DNA of 60,909 nt from Fictibacillus solisalsi (GCF_900103485.1 NZ_FNHW01000007.1:1-60909), one strand, 5' to 3'. Positions 50,754 through 59,901 are shown, numbered from the stretch's first letter. Numbers and translations are program-made. Notes: generated from the letters alone by a model not told the origin.

Positions 50754-51035
50754 GTGTCCGAATTGGCGAACACAAAGAGGATCGTTATCAGTCTTCCTCA
50801 ACAGATTATTAATGAAATTGACCGGATGATTAAGAATGAGAATTTGGACCGTAGCGAATTTATCCATCAGGCAACCAAGATGTATATTCGCGAAAAGAAG
50901 AAACGTCACATTCGTGAATCTATGAGACAAGGTTATATGGAAATGGCGAAAATTAATCTGAACATTGCATCAGAAGCCTTTCTTTTAGAGGAGGAAGCTG
51001 AAATTACCGTAGACCGCTTAGTTAGCGGGGTGTAG
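50754..51035 (+). CDS. ndoAI: Antitoxin EndoAI (MazE-type)
   Basis: This 93-residue ribbon-helix-helix protein neutralises the EndoA toxin and probably represses the operon. It closely matches B. subtilis Endo[29 protein letters not shown] and the conserved C-terminus [13 protein letters not shown]-type segment (here [18 protein letters not shown]) ending [12 protein letters not shown] start at 50754 after GGAGGTG. It is 4 nt before ndoA. Confidence 0.94.
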   Translation: MSELANTKRIVISLPQQIINEIDRMIKNENLDRSEFIHQATKMYIREKKKRHIRESMRQGYMEMAKINLNIASEAFLLEEEAEITVDRLVSGV

Positions 51036-51039
51036 GCCC

Positions 51040-51390
51040 TTGATCGTAAAACGCGGAGACGTTTACTTTGCAGACCTTTCCCCGGTTGTTGGATCAGAAC
51101 AAGGGGGAATCAGACCTGTTCTAATTATTCAAAATGATATCGGTAACCGATTTAGTCCTACAGTTATTGTTGCAGCCATCACAGCACAAATCCAAAAGGC
51201 AAAGCTGCCGACGCATGTAGAGATCAATGCGAAAAAGTACGGATTTGAACGGGATTCCGTTATCTTGCTGGAGCAAATTCGAACAATTGATAAACAAAGG
51301 CTAACTGACAAAATTACGCATCTGGACGATGAAATGATGCGTCGCGTTGATGAAGCGTTACAAATCAGTCTTGGTCTTATTGACTTTTAA
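51040..51390 (+). CDS. ndoA: mRNA endonuclease EndoA (MazF-type toxin)
   Basis: This 116-residue ribonuclease cleaves mRNA at UACAU in B. subtilis. The MazF fold motifs are [29 protein letters not shown] and [12 protein letters not shown]; the conserved Arg and Thr of the active site are retained. TTG start at 51040 after GGGGTGTAGG. It lies directly upstream of the sigB operon, as in B. subtilis. Confidence 0.96.
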   Translation: MIVKRGDVYFADLSPVVGSEQGGIRPVLIIQNDIGNRFSPTVIVAAITAQIQKAKLPTHVEINAKKYGFERDSVILLEQIRTIDKQRLTDKITHLDDEMMRRVDEALQISLGLIDF

Positions 51391-51428
51391 AAACTGCCGT
51401 TTTCTTCTGTGAAAGTGGCGGTTTTTTT
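51389..51428 (+). terminator. Probable terminator after ndoA
   Basis: AAACTGCC pairs with GGCGGTTT (one G-U) around an 18-nt loop, followed by a T run. Confidence 0.65.
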
Positions 51429-51497
51429 AATGGAAACAACTTACAGAGAAAGTTGGAACAGGAAATCCGGTTTATCAGCGAACTATATAGCAAAAGA

Positions 51498-51526
51498 TTG
51501 CAAGAATGAATGATAAGTGGAATAAT
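51498..51526 (+). promoter_or_regulatory. SigA promoter of the sigB operon
   Basis: TTGCAA and AATAAT separated by 17 nt, 35 nt before rsbRA. Confidence 0.6.
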
Positions 51527-51561
51527 GAAAGTAGTGTACCGACGTAAGGGGGGTATAGAAT

Positions 51562-52377
51562 TTGAATGCGGCCATCATCGATATGATCCTAAATAAACGC
51601 ACAGAAATAGATGAGTTGTGGTCTGAGGAAATTGCGGATTACAAAACCACAACAAGCACTATCACACCCTACATGCGTGAACAGCTGAACAAGGAGTTTT
51701 TATCGCTCCTGTTTAACCATATCAGCCAGGGGGATATTTCTGCCGACGGGACATTGGAACGCTTTTTTGATAAAGTTTTGCGTGCGAATATGCCGCTTGA
51801 ATATTTAACACAAGGGCTGCAATGCTTTCGCCGTATAGTTTTGGAGATCATCACTGAAGAAGATATTCAAAAAAATGCGGCGTTTGAAATATATAGGGAA
51901 GTGGACCGCTGGATGGATCCCATTCTAAATTCAGTGGTTGAAAATTCTTCCCGGCTTTGGGAGCGTACCGTTTCCATTCAAAAGTCCGCGTTGCTGGAAT
52001 TATCGGCACCGCTTATTCCGGTCTTTCAGCATATTAGCGTGATGCCATTGATCGGGACCATTGATACGGAACGTGCGAAATTAATAATGGAGAACCTTCT
52101 GGAAGGTGTTATTCAATACCGTTCACAGGTGGTTCTTATAGATATAACCGGTGTGCCCGTTGTCGATACAATGGTAGCCCACCACATCATTCAGGCGGCG
52201 GATGCCGTGAGGCTTTTGGGATCTACCTGCATTTTGGTCGGGATACGGCCGGAAATTGCGCAAACGATTGTAAGCCTTGGGATTGACCTCAGCCTGTTCC
52301 CTACCAAAAGCACGCTGCAAAAAGGGATGGCAAAAGCTCTGGAAGTTACAAACCAACAAATTGTTAATGAAAAATAG
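51562..52377 (+). CDS. rsbRA: Stressosome protein RsbRA
   Basis: This 271-residue co-antagonist forms the stressosome with RsbS and releases RsbT upon stress. An N-terminal non-heme globin domain (about 1-135) senses the signal, and a C-terminal STAS domain (about 150-271) carries the RsbT phosphorylation sites T169 (GTIDT) and T203 (PVVDTM), the equivalents of T171 and T205. The start is TTG after GGGGGG. First gene of the eight-gene rsb-sigB operon. Confidence 0.95.
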   Translation: MNAAIIDMILNKRTEIDELWSEEIADYKTTTSTITPYMREQLNKEFLSLLFNHISQGDISADGTLERFFDKVLRANMPLEYLTQGLQCFRRIVLEIITEEDIQKNAAFEIYREVDRWMDPILNSVVENSSRLWERTVSIQKSALLELSAPLIPVFQHISVMPLIGTIDTERAKLIMENLLEGVIQYRSQVVLIDITGVPVVDTMVAHHIIQAADAVRLLGSTCILVGIRPEIAQTIVSLGIDLSLFPTKSTLQKGMAKALEVTNQQIVNEK

Positions 52378-52389
52378 GGAGTGGGGAAA

Positions 52390-52746
52390 ATGAGAATTCC
52401 TATTTTGAAGCTGCATGAGTATCTTCTTATTACCATTCAGGTAGAGCTCGATGATCAGACTGCTCTGCAGTTTCAAGAAGACCTGTTAAACAAAATACAT
52501 GACACCGGTGCTAAGGGTGTGGTAATTGACCTGACCTCTGTAGACATGATTGACTCCTTCATTGCGAAAGTACTTGGAGATGTTGTGCGCATGTCAAAAC
52601 TGATGGGAGCGCAAGTGGTATTGACCGGTATACAGCCCGCAGTAGCAATTACTTTGATCGACCTGGGGATTTCAATGAGAGAGGTTCCGACGGCTCTTGA
52701 CCTGGAACAAGGGCTTGATAAATTGCAACTGGAACTGGAGGGATGA
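52390..52746 (+). CDS. rsbS: Stressosome protein RsbS
   Basis: This 118-residue single STAS-domain protein holds RsbT in the stressosome. The RsbT-phosphorylated serine is S56 in [11 protein letters not shown] (S59 in B. subtilis). The ATG at 52390 follows GGGAGTGGGG and gives the family start MRIPILKL. It overlaps the rsbT region. Confidence 0.95.
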   Translation: MRIPILKLHEYLLITIQVELDDQTALQFQEDLLNKIHDTGAKGVVIDLTSVDMIDSFIAKVLGDVVRMSKLMGAQVVLTGIQPAVAITLIDLGISMREVPTALDLEQGLDKLQLELEG

Positions 52747-52748
52747 GC

Positions 52749-53150
52749 ATGGACATCCAATCCTGTGTAGAAGTTTGCAATGAATGGGATATCGTAAGCG
52801 CAAGGCAATTAGGAAGAAATATGGCAAAAGAACTCGGATTTGGCAACGTAGACCAGGCTCGTATCACTACTGCCATTTCAGAGTTAGCGCGTAATATCTA
52901 TTTATATGCAGGAAGCGGAAAGATCTGCCTTGAGCCGGTTGAGCAAATGGGAAGAAAAGGCCTCCGCATTATTGCTGTGGATAACGGCCCGGGAATCAGG
53001 GATATTCGTAAGGTAATGGAAGACGGATATACAACTTCCGGGGGACTTGGAGCCGGACTGCCAGGTGTAAAGCGTTTAATGGACGAGTTTACCATTGATT
53101 CCACGATTGACTCCGGAACTGAAATCCTTGCGACGAAGTGGCTTCGTTAG
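52749..53150 (+). CDS. rsbT: Serine/threonine kinase RsbT (switch protein)
   Basis: This 133-residue GHKL-type kinase phosphorylates RsbR and RsbS and then activates the phosphatase RsbU. The ATP-binding boxes are ISELARNIYLYA, DNGPGI and GLGAGLPGVKRL. The ATG at 52749 lies 6 nt after GGAGGG and gives the usual length; an ATG at 52743 is too close to the binding site. Confidence 0.95.
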   Translation: MDIQSCVEVCNEWDIVSARQLGRNMAKELGFGNVDQARITTAISELARNIYLYAGSGKICLEPVEQMGRKGLRIIAVDNGPGIRDIRKVMEDGYTTSGGLGAGLPGVKRLMDEFTIDSTIDSGTEILATKWLR

Positions 53151-53160
53151 GAGGTATTAA

Positions 53161-54168
53161 ATGAACGACCGAGATTTCATCATAGATCGATATAAAGACT
53201 TGCTGACAACGTATCTTAATGGGAAAAACGAGACAGCTCTATACAAAGGGCAGCAGTTCAGCCGAAAGCTGATTGAACAGCAGATCTCGCCTGAGGATGT
53301 GGTCAGCCATCATATAAATGTACTAAATGATTTGTTTCCCGACATGACCGAAGAAATGAAGGACGCGTTTGATTTTCTTTTGGAGGTCATGATCGGGTAC
53401 GGTTTTGCGTATCGCGAACATCAGAGCCTGAGAACCCGCCAGCGCCAGCTGGAATCAGAAATCGAAGTAGCGGCAAGCATGCAGCAGACACTTTTAATCA
53501 GTGATGTTCCGACGGTGGATTCTCTGGACATTGGTGTCAAAAGTGTTCCCGCCAAGAAAATGAACGGGGACTATTTTAATTTTGTAAAGGATGACAAATC
53601 CATCAGCGTGGCTGTAGCGGATATTATCGGGAAGGGGATTCCTGCCGCGCTGTGCATGTCGATGATTAAATACGCGATGGACAGTCTTCCCGAGCAAAGG
53701 ATGCAGCCTAACCTTCTTCTTGAAAATCTGAATAGAGTCGTTGAACAGAACGTGCACCCGAATATGTTTATAACCATGCTATATGGGCTTTATGACACTG
53801 ATGTCCATAAATTCTACTATGCCGGGGCCGGACATGAGCCCGGCTTTTTTTATAAAGCAGCAACCGATGAGTTTGAGGACATGTTTGCCAAAGGCCTTGT
53901 GCTGGGTGTATCAAGAACGACGAAATACAAAGAATATGAAAAGCAGCTCGGTCCGGGAGATATGATTATTCTTCTTTCGGACGGGGTAACCGAATGCAGG
54001 ACCAGCAAAGGGTTCATTGAACGGGAAGAGATTGTTGCGCTCATCCGTGAGAACATGCACAAACCGGCTCAGGAAATCGTGGATTCGGTGTTCCATGAGC
54101 TTGAACGGCTTCAGGAATTTGAGTTGAGGGATGACTTTACCCTAATCATTCTAAAAAGAATGGTTTAG
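53161..54168 (+). CDS. rsbU: PP2C phosphatase RsbU
   Basis: This 335-residue phosphatase dephosphorylates RsbV in the energy-independent stress branch. The N-terminal four-helix domain (about 1-110) binds RsbT; the PP2C domain follows with MNGDYFN, VADIIGKGIPAALCMSMIK, GAGHEPGF and LLSDGVTE. AGGAGG precedes the ATG. A SigB promoter overlaps its stop codon and serves rsbV onward. Confidence 0.95.
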   Translation: MNDRDFIIDRYKDLLTTYLNGKNETALYKGQQFSRKLIEQQISPEDVVSHHINVLNDLFPDMTEEMKDAFDFLLEVMIGYGFAYREHQSLRTRQRQLESEIEVAASMQQTLLISDVPTVDSLDIGVKSVPAKKMNGDYFNFVKDDKSISVAVADIIGKGIPAALCMSMIKYAMDSLPEQRMQPNLLLENLNRVVEQNVHPNMFITMLYGLYDTDVHKFYYAGAGHEPGFFYKAATDEFEDMFAKGLVLGVSRTTKYKEYEKQLGPGDMIILLSDGVTECRTSKGFIEREEIVALIRENMHKPAQEIVDSVFHELERLQEFELRDDFTLIILKRMV

Positions 54169-54188
54169 TCTTTTTCAAGAACGGGTAA
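54163..54188 (+). promoter_or_regulatory. Internal SigB promoter before rsbV
   Basis: GTTTAG and GGGTAA separated by 14 nt, overlapping the rsbU stop. This is the conserved location of the SigB-dependent promoter that makes rsbV-rsbW-sigB-rsbX autocatalytic. Confidence 0.88.
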
Positions 54189-54229
54189 TTAGTGTTATGG
54201 GTTTATGATACTATCCTGGGGGGAAAAAA

Positions 54230-54562
54230 ATGAATTTGCAAATTAGTCACGAAGAAACGAATGGAGTTCATTATTTAACACTAGCTGGAGAAGTAGACGC
54301 GTACACCGCACCAAAATTAAAGGAGATGTTGGTTCCTCTGACTGAAGAAAAAAATGCTCAGATTGTGATTGATCTGGCTAACATTGATTATATGGATAGT
54401 ACAGGGCTCGGCATTTTTGTGGGAGCATTAAAGTCCACGAAGAAAAACGACGGGACGTTAAAGCTGCGCGGAATGACCGAGAGGGTTAAGCGTTTATTTG
54501 AAATCACCGGCCTTACTGAGGTAATGGACATAGACAATGAGGTAAAGGGGGAGGCCAGATGA
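54230..54562 (+). CDS. rsbV: Anti-anti-sigma factor RsbV
   Basis: This 110-residue STAS protein captures RsbW when unphosphorylated and so frees SigB. The regulated serine is S56 or its neighbour in IDYMDSTGLGIF. GGGGGG precedes the ATG; it overlaps rsbW by four bases. Confidence 0.96.
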   Translation: MNLQISHEETNGVHYLTLAGEVDAYTAPKLKEMLVPLTEEKNAQIVIDLANIDYMDSTGLGIFVGALKSTKKNDGTLKLRGMTERVKRLFEITGLTEVMDIDNEVKGEAR

Positions 54563-55044
54563 GTAACAAAGCCTCTGATTTTATCGAAATGACGGTACCT
54601 GCCAAAACCGACTATGTCGGTGTGGTGCGTCTGACGATTTCTGGTATTGCGAACAGGATGGGATTTGCGTTTGACGAAATTGAAGATATCAAAATTGCTG
54701 TCTCAGAGGCCTGTACCAATGTTGTGAATCATGCGTATACCGATTCAGAAAAAGGACAAATCCGCATTGGATGCGGGGTGTATGAAAACCGGCTGGAAAT
54801 CATGGTCGTGGACCACGGCAAGAGCTTTGATTATGATGATGTAAATAAATCACTGGGACCTGTAGAAGGGAAATCAGTAGAACAATTGAATGAAGGAGGT
54901 CTGGGCCTCTTCCTAATTGAGTCATTGATGGACAAAGTGGAAATCAGCGGTGAAGCGGGTGTGATCGTAATGATGACGAAGTATCTTCACAGAGATGAGG
55001 TGGAGGAAAATGTCGACAGGACCTCACCAGCACCTACACAATAA
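54559..55044 (+). CDS. rsbW: Anti-sigma factor and kinase RsbW
   Basis: This 161-residue GHKL kinase binds SigB or phosphorylates RsbV. The ATP-binding boxes are VSEACTNVVNHAY, VVDHGKSFD and EGGLGLFLIESLMD. It overlaps rsbV by 4 nt and sigB by 35 nt, so partner and sigma factor are made together. Confidence 0.96.
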   Translation: MSNKASDFIEMTVPAKTDYVGVVRLTISGIANRMGFAFDEIEDIKIAVSEACTNVVNHAYTDSEKGQIRIGCGVYENRLEIMVVDHGKSFDYDDVNKSLGPVEGKSVEQLNEGGLGLFLIESLMDKVEISGEAGVIVMMTKYLHRDEVEENVDRTSPAPTQ

Positions 55045-55801
55045 AGAAGAAGTATATAAATGGATTCACGAGCTTCAGAACGATCCGCAAAATGAAATAT
55101 TGCAAACGAAACTCGTACATCAATATGAGGATCTCGTTCACTCACTAGCGCGAAAATTTTCCAAGGGGAAAAGCATTCATGACGATTTGGTTCAAGTGGG
55201 AATGATCGGCCTGCTCGCTGCATTGAGAAGGTACGATGCCGATTTTGGACGTTCGTTTGAATCGTTTGCGGTTCCTACCATCATAGGTGAAATTAAACGG
55301 TTTATCCGTGATAAAACGTGGAGCGTTCATGTGCCAAGACGTATCAAGGAACTTGGACCCCGCATAAAAAAAGCTGTAGAAGATCTGACGAATGACCTTC
55401 AGCGTTCCCCGAAAATCCAGGAAATTGCTGATTACCTGGAGGTTACGGAGGAAGAAGTTCTGGAAACGATGGAGATGGGCAAGAGTTACCAGGCTCTTTC
55501 CGTAGACAGTTCCATTGAAGCGGATCAGGAAGGCAGCACAGTAACCCTGCTGGATCTCGTGGGAACACAGGATGCCGGCTATGATCAAATTGACAAGAGA
55601 ATGCTCCTGCAGAAAGCATTTGCCGTTCTTTCTGAAAGAGAGCAGGAAATCCTTAAATGCACGTATTTTGAGAATTTAAGCCAGAAAGAAACTGGGGAGC
55701 GCCTGAATATCTCTCAAATGCATGTCTCACGGCTGCAGAGGAGAGCACTTGAAAAGCTTCGTGAAGCGATTCGGGTAGAACCATCGGAGGCCTTAAAATG
55801 A
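55010..55801 (+). CDS. sigB: RNA polymerase sigma factor SigB
   Basis: This 263-residue sigma factor directs the general stress regulon. Region 2 (DLVQVGMIGLLAALRRYDADFGRSFESFAVPTIIGEIKRFIRD), region 3 (PKIQEIADYLEVTEEEV) and region 4 (LSEREQEILKCTYFENLSQKETGERLNISQMHVSRLQRRALEKL) are all present. The ATG at 55010 follows GGTGGAGG. It overlaps rsbW and rsbX. Likely targets in this window include rsbV onward and the YflT-like gene at 26535. Confidence 0.97.
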   Translation: MSTGPHQHLHNKEEVYKWIHELQNDPQNEILQTKLVHQYEDLVHSLARKFSKGKSIHDDLVQVGMIGLLAALRRYDADFGRSFESFAVPTIIGEIKRFIRDKTWSVHVPRRIKELGPRIKKAVEDLTNDLQRSPKIQEIADYLEVTEEEVLETMEMGKSYQALSVDSSIEADQEGSTVTLLDLVGTQDAGYDQIDKRMLLQKAFAVLSEREQEILKCTYFENLSQKETGERLNISQMHVSRLQRRALEKLREAIRVEPSEALK

Positions 55802-56406
55802 TCCAGGATTTTTCCTATGACAAAATCGCCGTCTCTTCTTTCCAAAAGCCCAAAAACGGTAATGAATTATGTGGAGACAGTTTTTATGTCACGGAAACCC
55901 GTGATTATTTTATTTGTGCGGTAGCTGATGGGCTGGGGAGCGGCGGTTTAGCCAGGAAAGCCTCCCAGGCGGCAGTTATCGCTGTGGAAAAGAATCATCA
56001 ATTAGAAGTTGAGGAAATCATGCAGGTATGCAATGAAGAGCTAAAAGGAACCAGGGGAGCGGTGCTTTCCATTTTTAAAATTGACTTTAACCAGCGCATC
56101 GTCCGCTATGCGGGAGTGGGAAATATCCGCTTTATGATGGCTGGGGAAGACCGTAAATTAATTTACCCTCTTCCTACGGTTGGTTTTCTTTCCGGAAAGC
56201 CGCAGAAGTTCCGTGTACAGCAATTTCCGTTTGATGATCAGACCGCATTTATCATTTATTCAGATGGAATGGAAATTCATACGCAAAGCCGTTCCATTCT
56301 CACCAATATGATATCGCCCCGGGAATCGGCTGCTTACCTCGGTAATCTTTCTCAAAAATTAATTGATGACGCTACCTGCCTCGTCGGAAAAGTGTCTCAT
56401 GCATAA
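55798..56406 (+). CDS. rsbX: PP2C phosphatase RsbX
   Basis: This 202-residue phosphatase resets the stressosome by dephosphorylating RsbS and RsbR. PP2C motifs are GDSFYV, CAVADGLGSGGLARKAS, GVGNIRFMM, and IYSDGME. It overlaps sigB by four bases and ends the operon before two tandem terminators. Confidence 0.94.
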   Translation: MIQDFSYDKIAVSSFQKPKNGNELCGDSFYVTETRDYFICAVADGLGSGGLARKASQAAVIAVEKNHQLEVEEIMQVCNEELKGTRGAVLSIFKIDFNQRIVRYAGVGNIRFMMAGEDRKLIYPLPTVGFLSGKPQKFRVQQFPFDDQTAFIIYSDGMEIHTQSRSILTNMISPRESAAYLGNLSQKLIDDATCLVGKVSHA

Positions 56407-56435
56407 GCACGTTGGAGGTCTTTATGGATCTCTCT

Positions 56436-56459
56436 GCCGAGTTGCCTCGGCTTTTTTTT
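56436..56459 (+). terminator. Terminator 1 after rsbX
   Basis: GCCGAG and CTCGGC pair around TTGC, followed by eight T. Confidence 0.88.
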
Positions 56460-56478
56460 ATGCTTTTACATTCGATCA

Positions 56479-56503
56479 AGCGCCCTTTCCGGGGTGCTTT
56501 TTT
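56479..56503 (+). terminator. Terminator 2 after rsbX
   Basis: AGCGCCC and GGGTGCT (one G-U) form a second stem, followed by TTTTTT. Two tandem terminators insulate tex from the sigB operon. Confidence 0.8.
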
Positions 56504-56602
56504 ATATGGGATTTATGGATCAATTTTCGTTAAAACATCGGGAAAGTGTTAAACTAAAAGGGTATACCCGTAATTTTTACGGATTCGAAAGGGGTACTTC
56601 TA

Positions 56603-58780
56603 TTGGAAAAAACAATAGAGATGGATCAAGGATTTACTGAAATTGCGAAACAATTGGGTATTAAACAAAAACAAGTGGCAAATGTTATTGAGTTATTGAA
56701 GGACGGCAACACGGTGCCTTTCATTGCCAGGTATCGTAAAGAGCTGACAGGCGGCCTGGATGAAGTTCAAATTAAAGATATTATGGACAGCTGGCAATAC
56801 GCAGAAAATTTAAAGGAACGTAAAGAAGAAGTTCTTCGCCTAATTGGCGAGCAGGGGAAACTGAACGATGAACTGGCAACCGCCATATCGAATGCCAAAA
56901 AACTGCAGGAAATTGAAGACCTTTATCGCCCATACAAACAAAAGCGGAGAACACGTGCGACGGTGGCTAAGGAAAAAGGGCTTGAGCCACTGGCCGACTG
57001 GCTCATGAGCCAACCGTGGCAAGGTGATGTCCTGGGGAAAGCCGGTGAGTTCCTGTCCGAGGAAAAAGAGGTACATACGCCTGAAGAGGCACTTGCAGGT
57101 GCGCAGGATATTCTAGCTGAGCAGATTTCAGACGATGCGGCAATTCGAACATGGATCCGGGACCTTACGTTTAAGGAAGGGCAGCTGCAAACGTCCCTAA
57201 AGAAAAACGGAGAGGACGAAAAAAAGGTCTACGAAATGTATTATGAGTACAGTGAACCGGTTGGAAAAATCGTGCCTCACCGTATTCTTGCCATCAACCG
57301 CGGCGAAAGAGAAGACGTACTTAAGGTGGAAGTGGAGGCACCTGCTGAAAAAATTATTCAGCGGCTGAACCGGACGGTTATCAAGAAATCGGAATCTCCA
57401 GCTGCACCATATTTACAAGAGGCGATTGAGGACAGCTATCGAAGGCTGATTGCTTCTTCCATCGAACGAGACATCCGGAACGAACTGACCGACAAAGGTG
57501 AGGAACAGGCCATTCACATTTTTTCTGAAAACCTGAGAAATCTGCTACTTCAATCCCCGTTAAAGGGGCGGATGGTTTTAGGCGTGGATCCCGCATACCG
57601 TACAGGCTGTAAGCTTGGTGTAGTGGATGAAACGGGGAAAATGCTTCATATTCAGACCATTTACCCAACACCGCCAAGGTCAGAAGTACAAAAGTCCGAA
57701 ACGGTAGTGAAGGGCTTGATTGACAAATACGGTATCAATGTAATTGCCATTGGAAATGGAACAGCTTCCAGGGAAACAGAGCAATTCATCGTCAATACCA
57801 TTAAAGGGGTAAAGGAGCCGGTTTCCTATATTATTGTCAATGAAGCAGGGGCTAGTGTGTATTCCGCTTCAGGGATCGCCAGGGAAGAGTTTCCGGACCT
57901 TCAGGTAGAAGAGCGGAGTGCAATTTCCATTGCGCGAAGGCTGCAGGATCCACTGGCTGAACTGGTGAAAATTGATCCGAAATCGGTAGGAGTTGGACAA
58001 TATCAGCATGATGTTTCGCAAAAGCGATTAAACGAATCTCTGACCTTTGTGGTGGAAACCGCCGTAAACCAGGTAGGCGTGAACGTAAATACAGCATCTT
58101 CTTCCTTGCTTCAGTATGTAGCCGGCTTGTCCAAGACCGTCGCGCAAAATATTGTGAAAGTGAGAGAAGAAAAAGGGAAGTTTGAAAAACGAGAGGAACT
58201 GAAGAAGATTCCGCGTCTCGGTGCGAAAACGTACGAGCAGTGTATCGGATTCCTAAGAATTCCGGATGGGAAAAATCCGCTCGACCAAACGGCAATTCAC
58301 CCGGAAAGCTATAAAGAAACGCTGTTGCTTTTAAAAGAAATGAACAGTGAAGTAGCAGAAATCGGCACAGACAGCCTGAAAGACAAGCTGAAATCGATCG
58401 ATGTGGAGGCAATGGCAAATCACCTCAATATCGGGGTGCCCACTCTTCATGACATCGTGGACGGACTGCTTCGCCCAAACCGGGATGTGCGGGAAGAGCT
58501 TTCAAAGCCCCTGTTGAAAACCGATGTCCTTAAGCTCGAAGACCTTAAACAAGGAATGGAGCTGGAAGGAACCGTGCGAAATGTCGTTGATTTCGGCGCT
58601 TTCGTGGATATTGGCGTGAAACAGGACGGCCTTGTTCATATCTCCAAGCTGGCCAAACGCTTTGTTAAGCACCCCATGGATGTGGTTAGCGTTGGGCAGG
58701 TTGTTACCGTTTGGGTGGATAGCGTGGATCTTAATAAAGGAAGAGTGGCTCTCACCATGCTGCCTCCGGAGGCGCAGTGA
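56603..58780 (+). CDS. tex: Tex-family RNA-binding transcription accessory protein
   Basis: This 725-residue protein has the Tex domain order: N-terminal helical domain (GNTVPFIARYRKELTGGLDE), YqgF-like RNase H fold (MVLGVDPAYRTGCKLGVVD), helix-hairpin-helix region (NTASSSLLQYVAGLS..RLGAKTYEQCIGFLRI) and a C-terminal S1 domain (about 645-720, GMELEGTVRNVVDFGAFVDIGVKQDGLVHIS). It binds nucleic acid and aids transcription-associated processes. TTG start at 56603, 8 nt after AAAGGGG; an ATG lies 18 nt later. It corresponds to B. subtilis ydcI. Confidence 0.93.
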   Translation: MEKTIEMDQGFTEIAKQLGIKQKQVANVIELLKDGNTVPFIARYRKELTGGLDEVQIKDIMDSWQYAENLKERKEEVLRLIGEQGKLNDELATAISNAKKLQEIEDLYRPYKQKRRTRATVAKEKGLEPLADWLMSQPWQGDVLGKAGEFLSEEKEVHTPEEALAGAQDILAEQISDDAAIRTWIRDLTFKEGQLQTSLKKNGEDEKKVYEMYYEYSEPVGKIVPHRILAINRGEREDVLKVEVEAPAEKIIQRLNRTVIKKSESPAAPYLQEAIEDSYRRLIASSIERDIRNELTDKGEEQAIHIFSENLRNLLLQSPLKGRMVLGVDPAYRTGCKLGVVDETGKMLHIQTIYPTPPRSEVQKSETVVKGLIDKYGINVIAIGNGTASRETEQFIVNTIKGVKEPVSYIIVNEAGASVYSASGIAREEFPDLQVEERSAISIARRLQDPLAELVKIDPKSVGVGQYQHDVSQKRLNESLTFVVETAVNQVGVNVNTASSSLLQYVAGLSKTVAQNIVKVREEKGKFEKREELKKIPRLGAKTYEQCIGFLRIPDGKNPLDQTAIHPESYKETLLLLKEMNSEVAEIGTDSLKDKLKSIDVEAMANHLNIGVPTLHDIVDGLLRPNRDVREELSKPLLKTDVLKLEDLKQGMELEGTVRNVVDFGAFVDIGVKQDGLVHISKLAKRFVKHPMDVVSVGQVVTVWVDSVDLNKGRVALTMLPPEAQ

Positions 58781-58808
58781 TTTTTTCATTCAAACATTAC
58801 TCTGTATG

Positions 58809-58943
58809 TCAGGGGAAACTTTTGCTTTCGGAATTTTTATTTTTTTGATTATAAAAAAACCAGCATTGATTTAACAAACGGATTTGATAACGGTCTTTTT
58901 GAAAATAAGCTTTTCTGAGTTGTTTCTTAAACCATGTGGGCAT
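58809..58943 (-). CDS. cmpA: Cortex morphogenetic protein CmpA
   Basis: A short minus-strand frame between tex and sprT encodes 44 residues starting MPTWFKKQLRKAYFQKDRYQ and containing LLNQCWFFY, a close match to B. subtilis CmpA (37 residues), including its placement. CmpA couples spore coat assembly to cortex synthesis through SpoIVA degradation. GGAGG precedes the ATG at good spacing. It is 7 residues longer at the C-terminus than the B. subtilis protein. Confidence 0.88.
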   Translation of the reverse strand: MPTWFKKQLRKAYFQKDRYQIRLLNQCWFFYNQKNKNSESKSFP

Positions 58944-58975
58944 AGACAAAACCTCCACGTATTCAAGCGTGATTT

Positions 58976-59004
58976 AGTCTATGTCTCATGGCTTGTTGAT
59001 GTGA
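58976..59004 (-). promoter_or_regulatory. Candidate SigE promoter of cmpA
   Basis: On the minus strand TCACATC and CATAGACT are separated by 14 nt; the -10 matches the SigE consensus in seven of eight positions, the -35 in five of seven. cmpA is SigE-dependent in B. subtilis. Confidence 0.5.
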
Positions 59005-59046
59005 CCAACTTTTTGTTCTATAGAAGGAGAAAGGATAGGAAAGGAA

Positions 59047-59517
59047 ATGAACCAAAGGGAACTACAATTGCTCGTGGAGCAGATATCAAATGATTATTTT
59101 CACAAACCCTTCCAGCATATCGCCCGCTTTAACGGCCGTTTGCGGACAACCGGCGGCCGGTATTTACTCAGGTCCCATGATATAGAGATCAATCCGAAGC
59201 AGTTGACTCAGTTCGGGATGCAGGCACTAGTGGGTATCATTAAGCATGAACTGTGCCATTACCATTTGCATATCGAAGGAAGAGGATATCAGCACAAAGA
59301 CCTTGAATTTAAACAGCTGCTGAAGAAAGTGGGCGGCCTGAGATATTGCGAAACCCTGCCTGGCACGCGAACGACTCATGCTTATAAATACCTATATCTA
59401 TGCATAGACTGTAATCAGCAATACAAGCGGAAGCGAAGGGTCGACACAAGAAAACACGTGTGCGGAAAATGCCGGGGAAAATTGTTTTTAAAAAGTGATG
59501 AGAAAAGTGTTGACTAG
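59047..59517 (+). CDS. SprT-like metalloprotease family protein
   Basis: This 156-residue protein has the SprT zinc-protease motif IKHELCHYH (HELCH) and a C-terminal zinc ribbon (CIDC..CGKC). It corresponds to B. subtilis ydcK, which lies in the same place after cmpA. The family includes proteases acting on DNA-protein crosslinks (eukaryotic Spartan); the bacterial role is not established. AGGAAAGGA precedes the ATG. Confidence 0.88.
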   Translation: MNQRELQLLVEQISNDYFHKPFQHIARFNGRLRTTGGRYLLRSHDIEINPKQLTQFGMQALVGIIKHELCHYHLHIEGRGYQHKDLEFKQLLKKVGGLRYCETLPGTRTTHAYKYLYLCIDCNQQYKRKRRVDTRKHVCGKCRGKLFLKSDEKSVD

Positions 59518-59649
59518 ATGTTTGAATCTGTGTTAGATTAATAAAGTCGCTGAAAGACATCTTGCTCTTTACATAAACAAAATAAATGAAAAAAACAGTT
59601 GACTTTTTGAGAAAAAACAAGTATGATATTAAATGTCTCAAAAACACAT

Positions 59650-59724
59650 TCCACAGTAGCTCAGTGGTAGAGCTATCGGCTGTTAACCGATCGGTCGTAG
59701 GTTCGAGTCCTACCTGTGGAGCCA
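59650..59724 (+). tRNA. tRNA-Asn(GTT)
   Basis: Identical to the copy at 364; anticodon loop CTGTTAA. First gene of the second tRNA array. Confidence 0.97.
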
Positions 59725-59727
59725 TAC

Positions 59728-59818
59728 AGAGAAGTACCCAAGTGGCTCAAGGGGCTCCCCTGCTAAGGGAGTAGGTCGCTAACGCGGCGCGAGGGTTCGA
59801 ATCCCTTCTTCTCTGCCA
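59728..59818 (+). tRNA. tRNA-Ser(GCT)
   Basis: 91-nt class II tRNA with a long variable arm; acceptor AGAGAAG pairs with CTTCTCT; anticodon loop CTGCTAA; CCA encoded. Confidence 0.95.
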
Positions 59819-59826
59819 GTTTTATC

Positions 59827-59901
59827 GGCCCGTTGGTCAAGCGGTTAAGACACCGCCCTTTCACGGCGGTAACACGGGTTCGAATCCCGTACGGGTCACC
59901 A
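59827..59901 (+). tRNA. tRNA-Glu(TTC)
   Basis: Identical to the copy at 519; anticodon loop CTTTCAC. Its 3' flank seeds a small repeat array. Confidence 0.97.
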
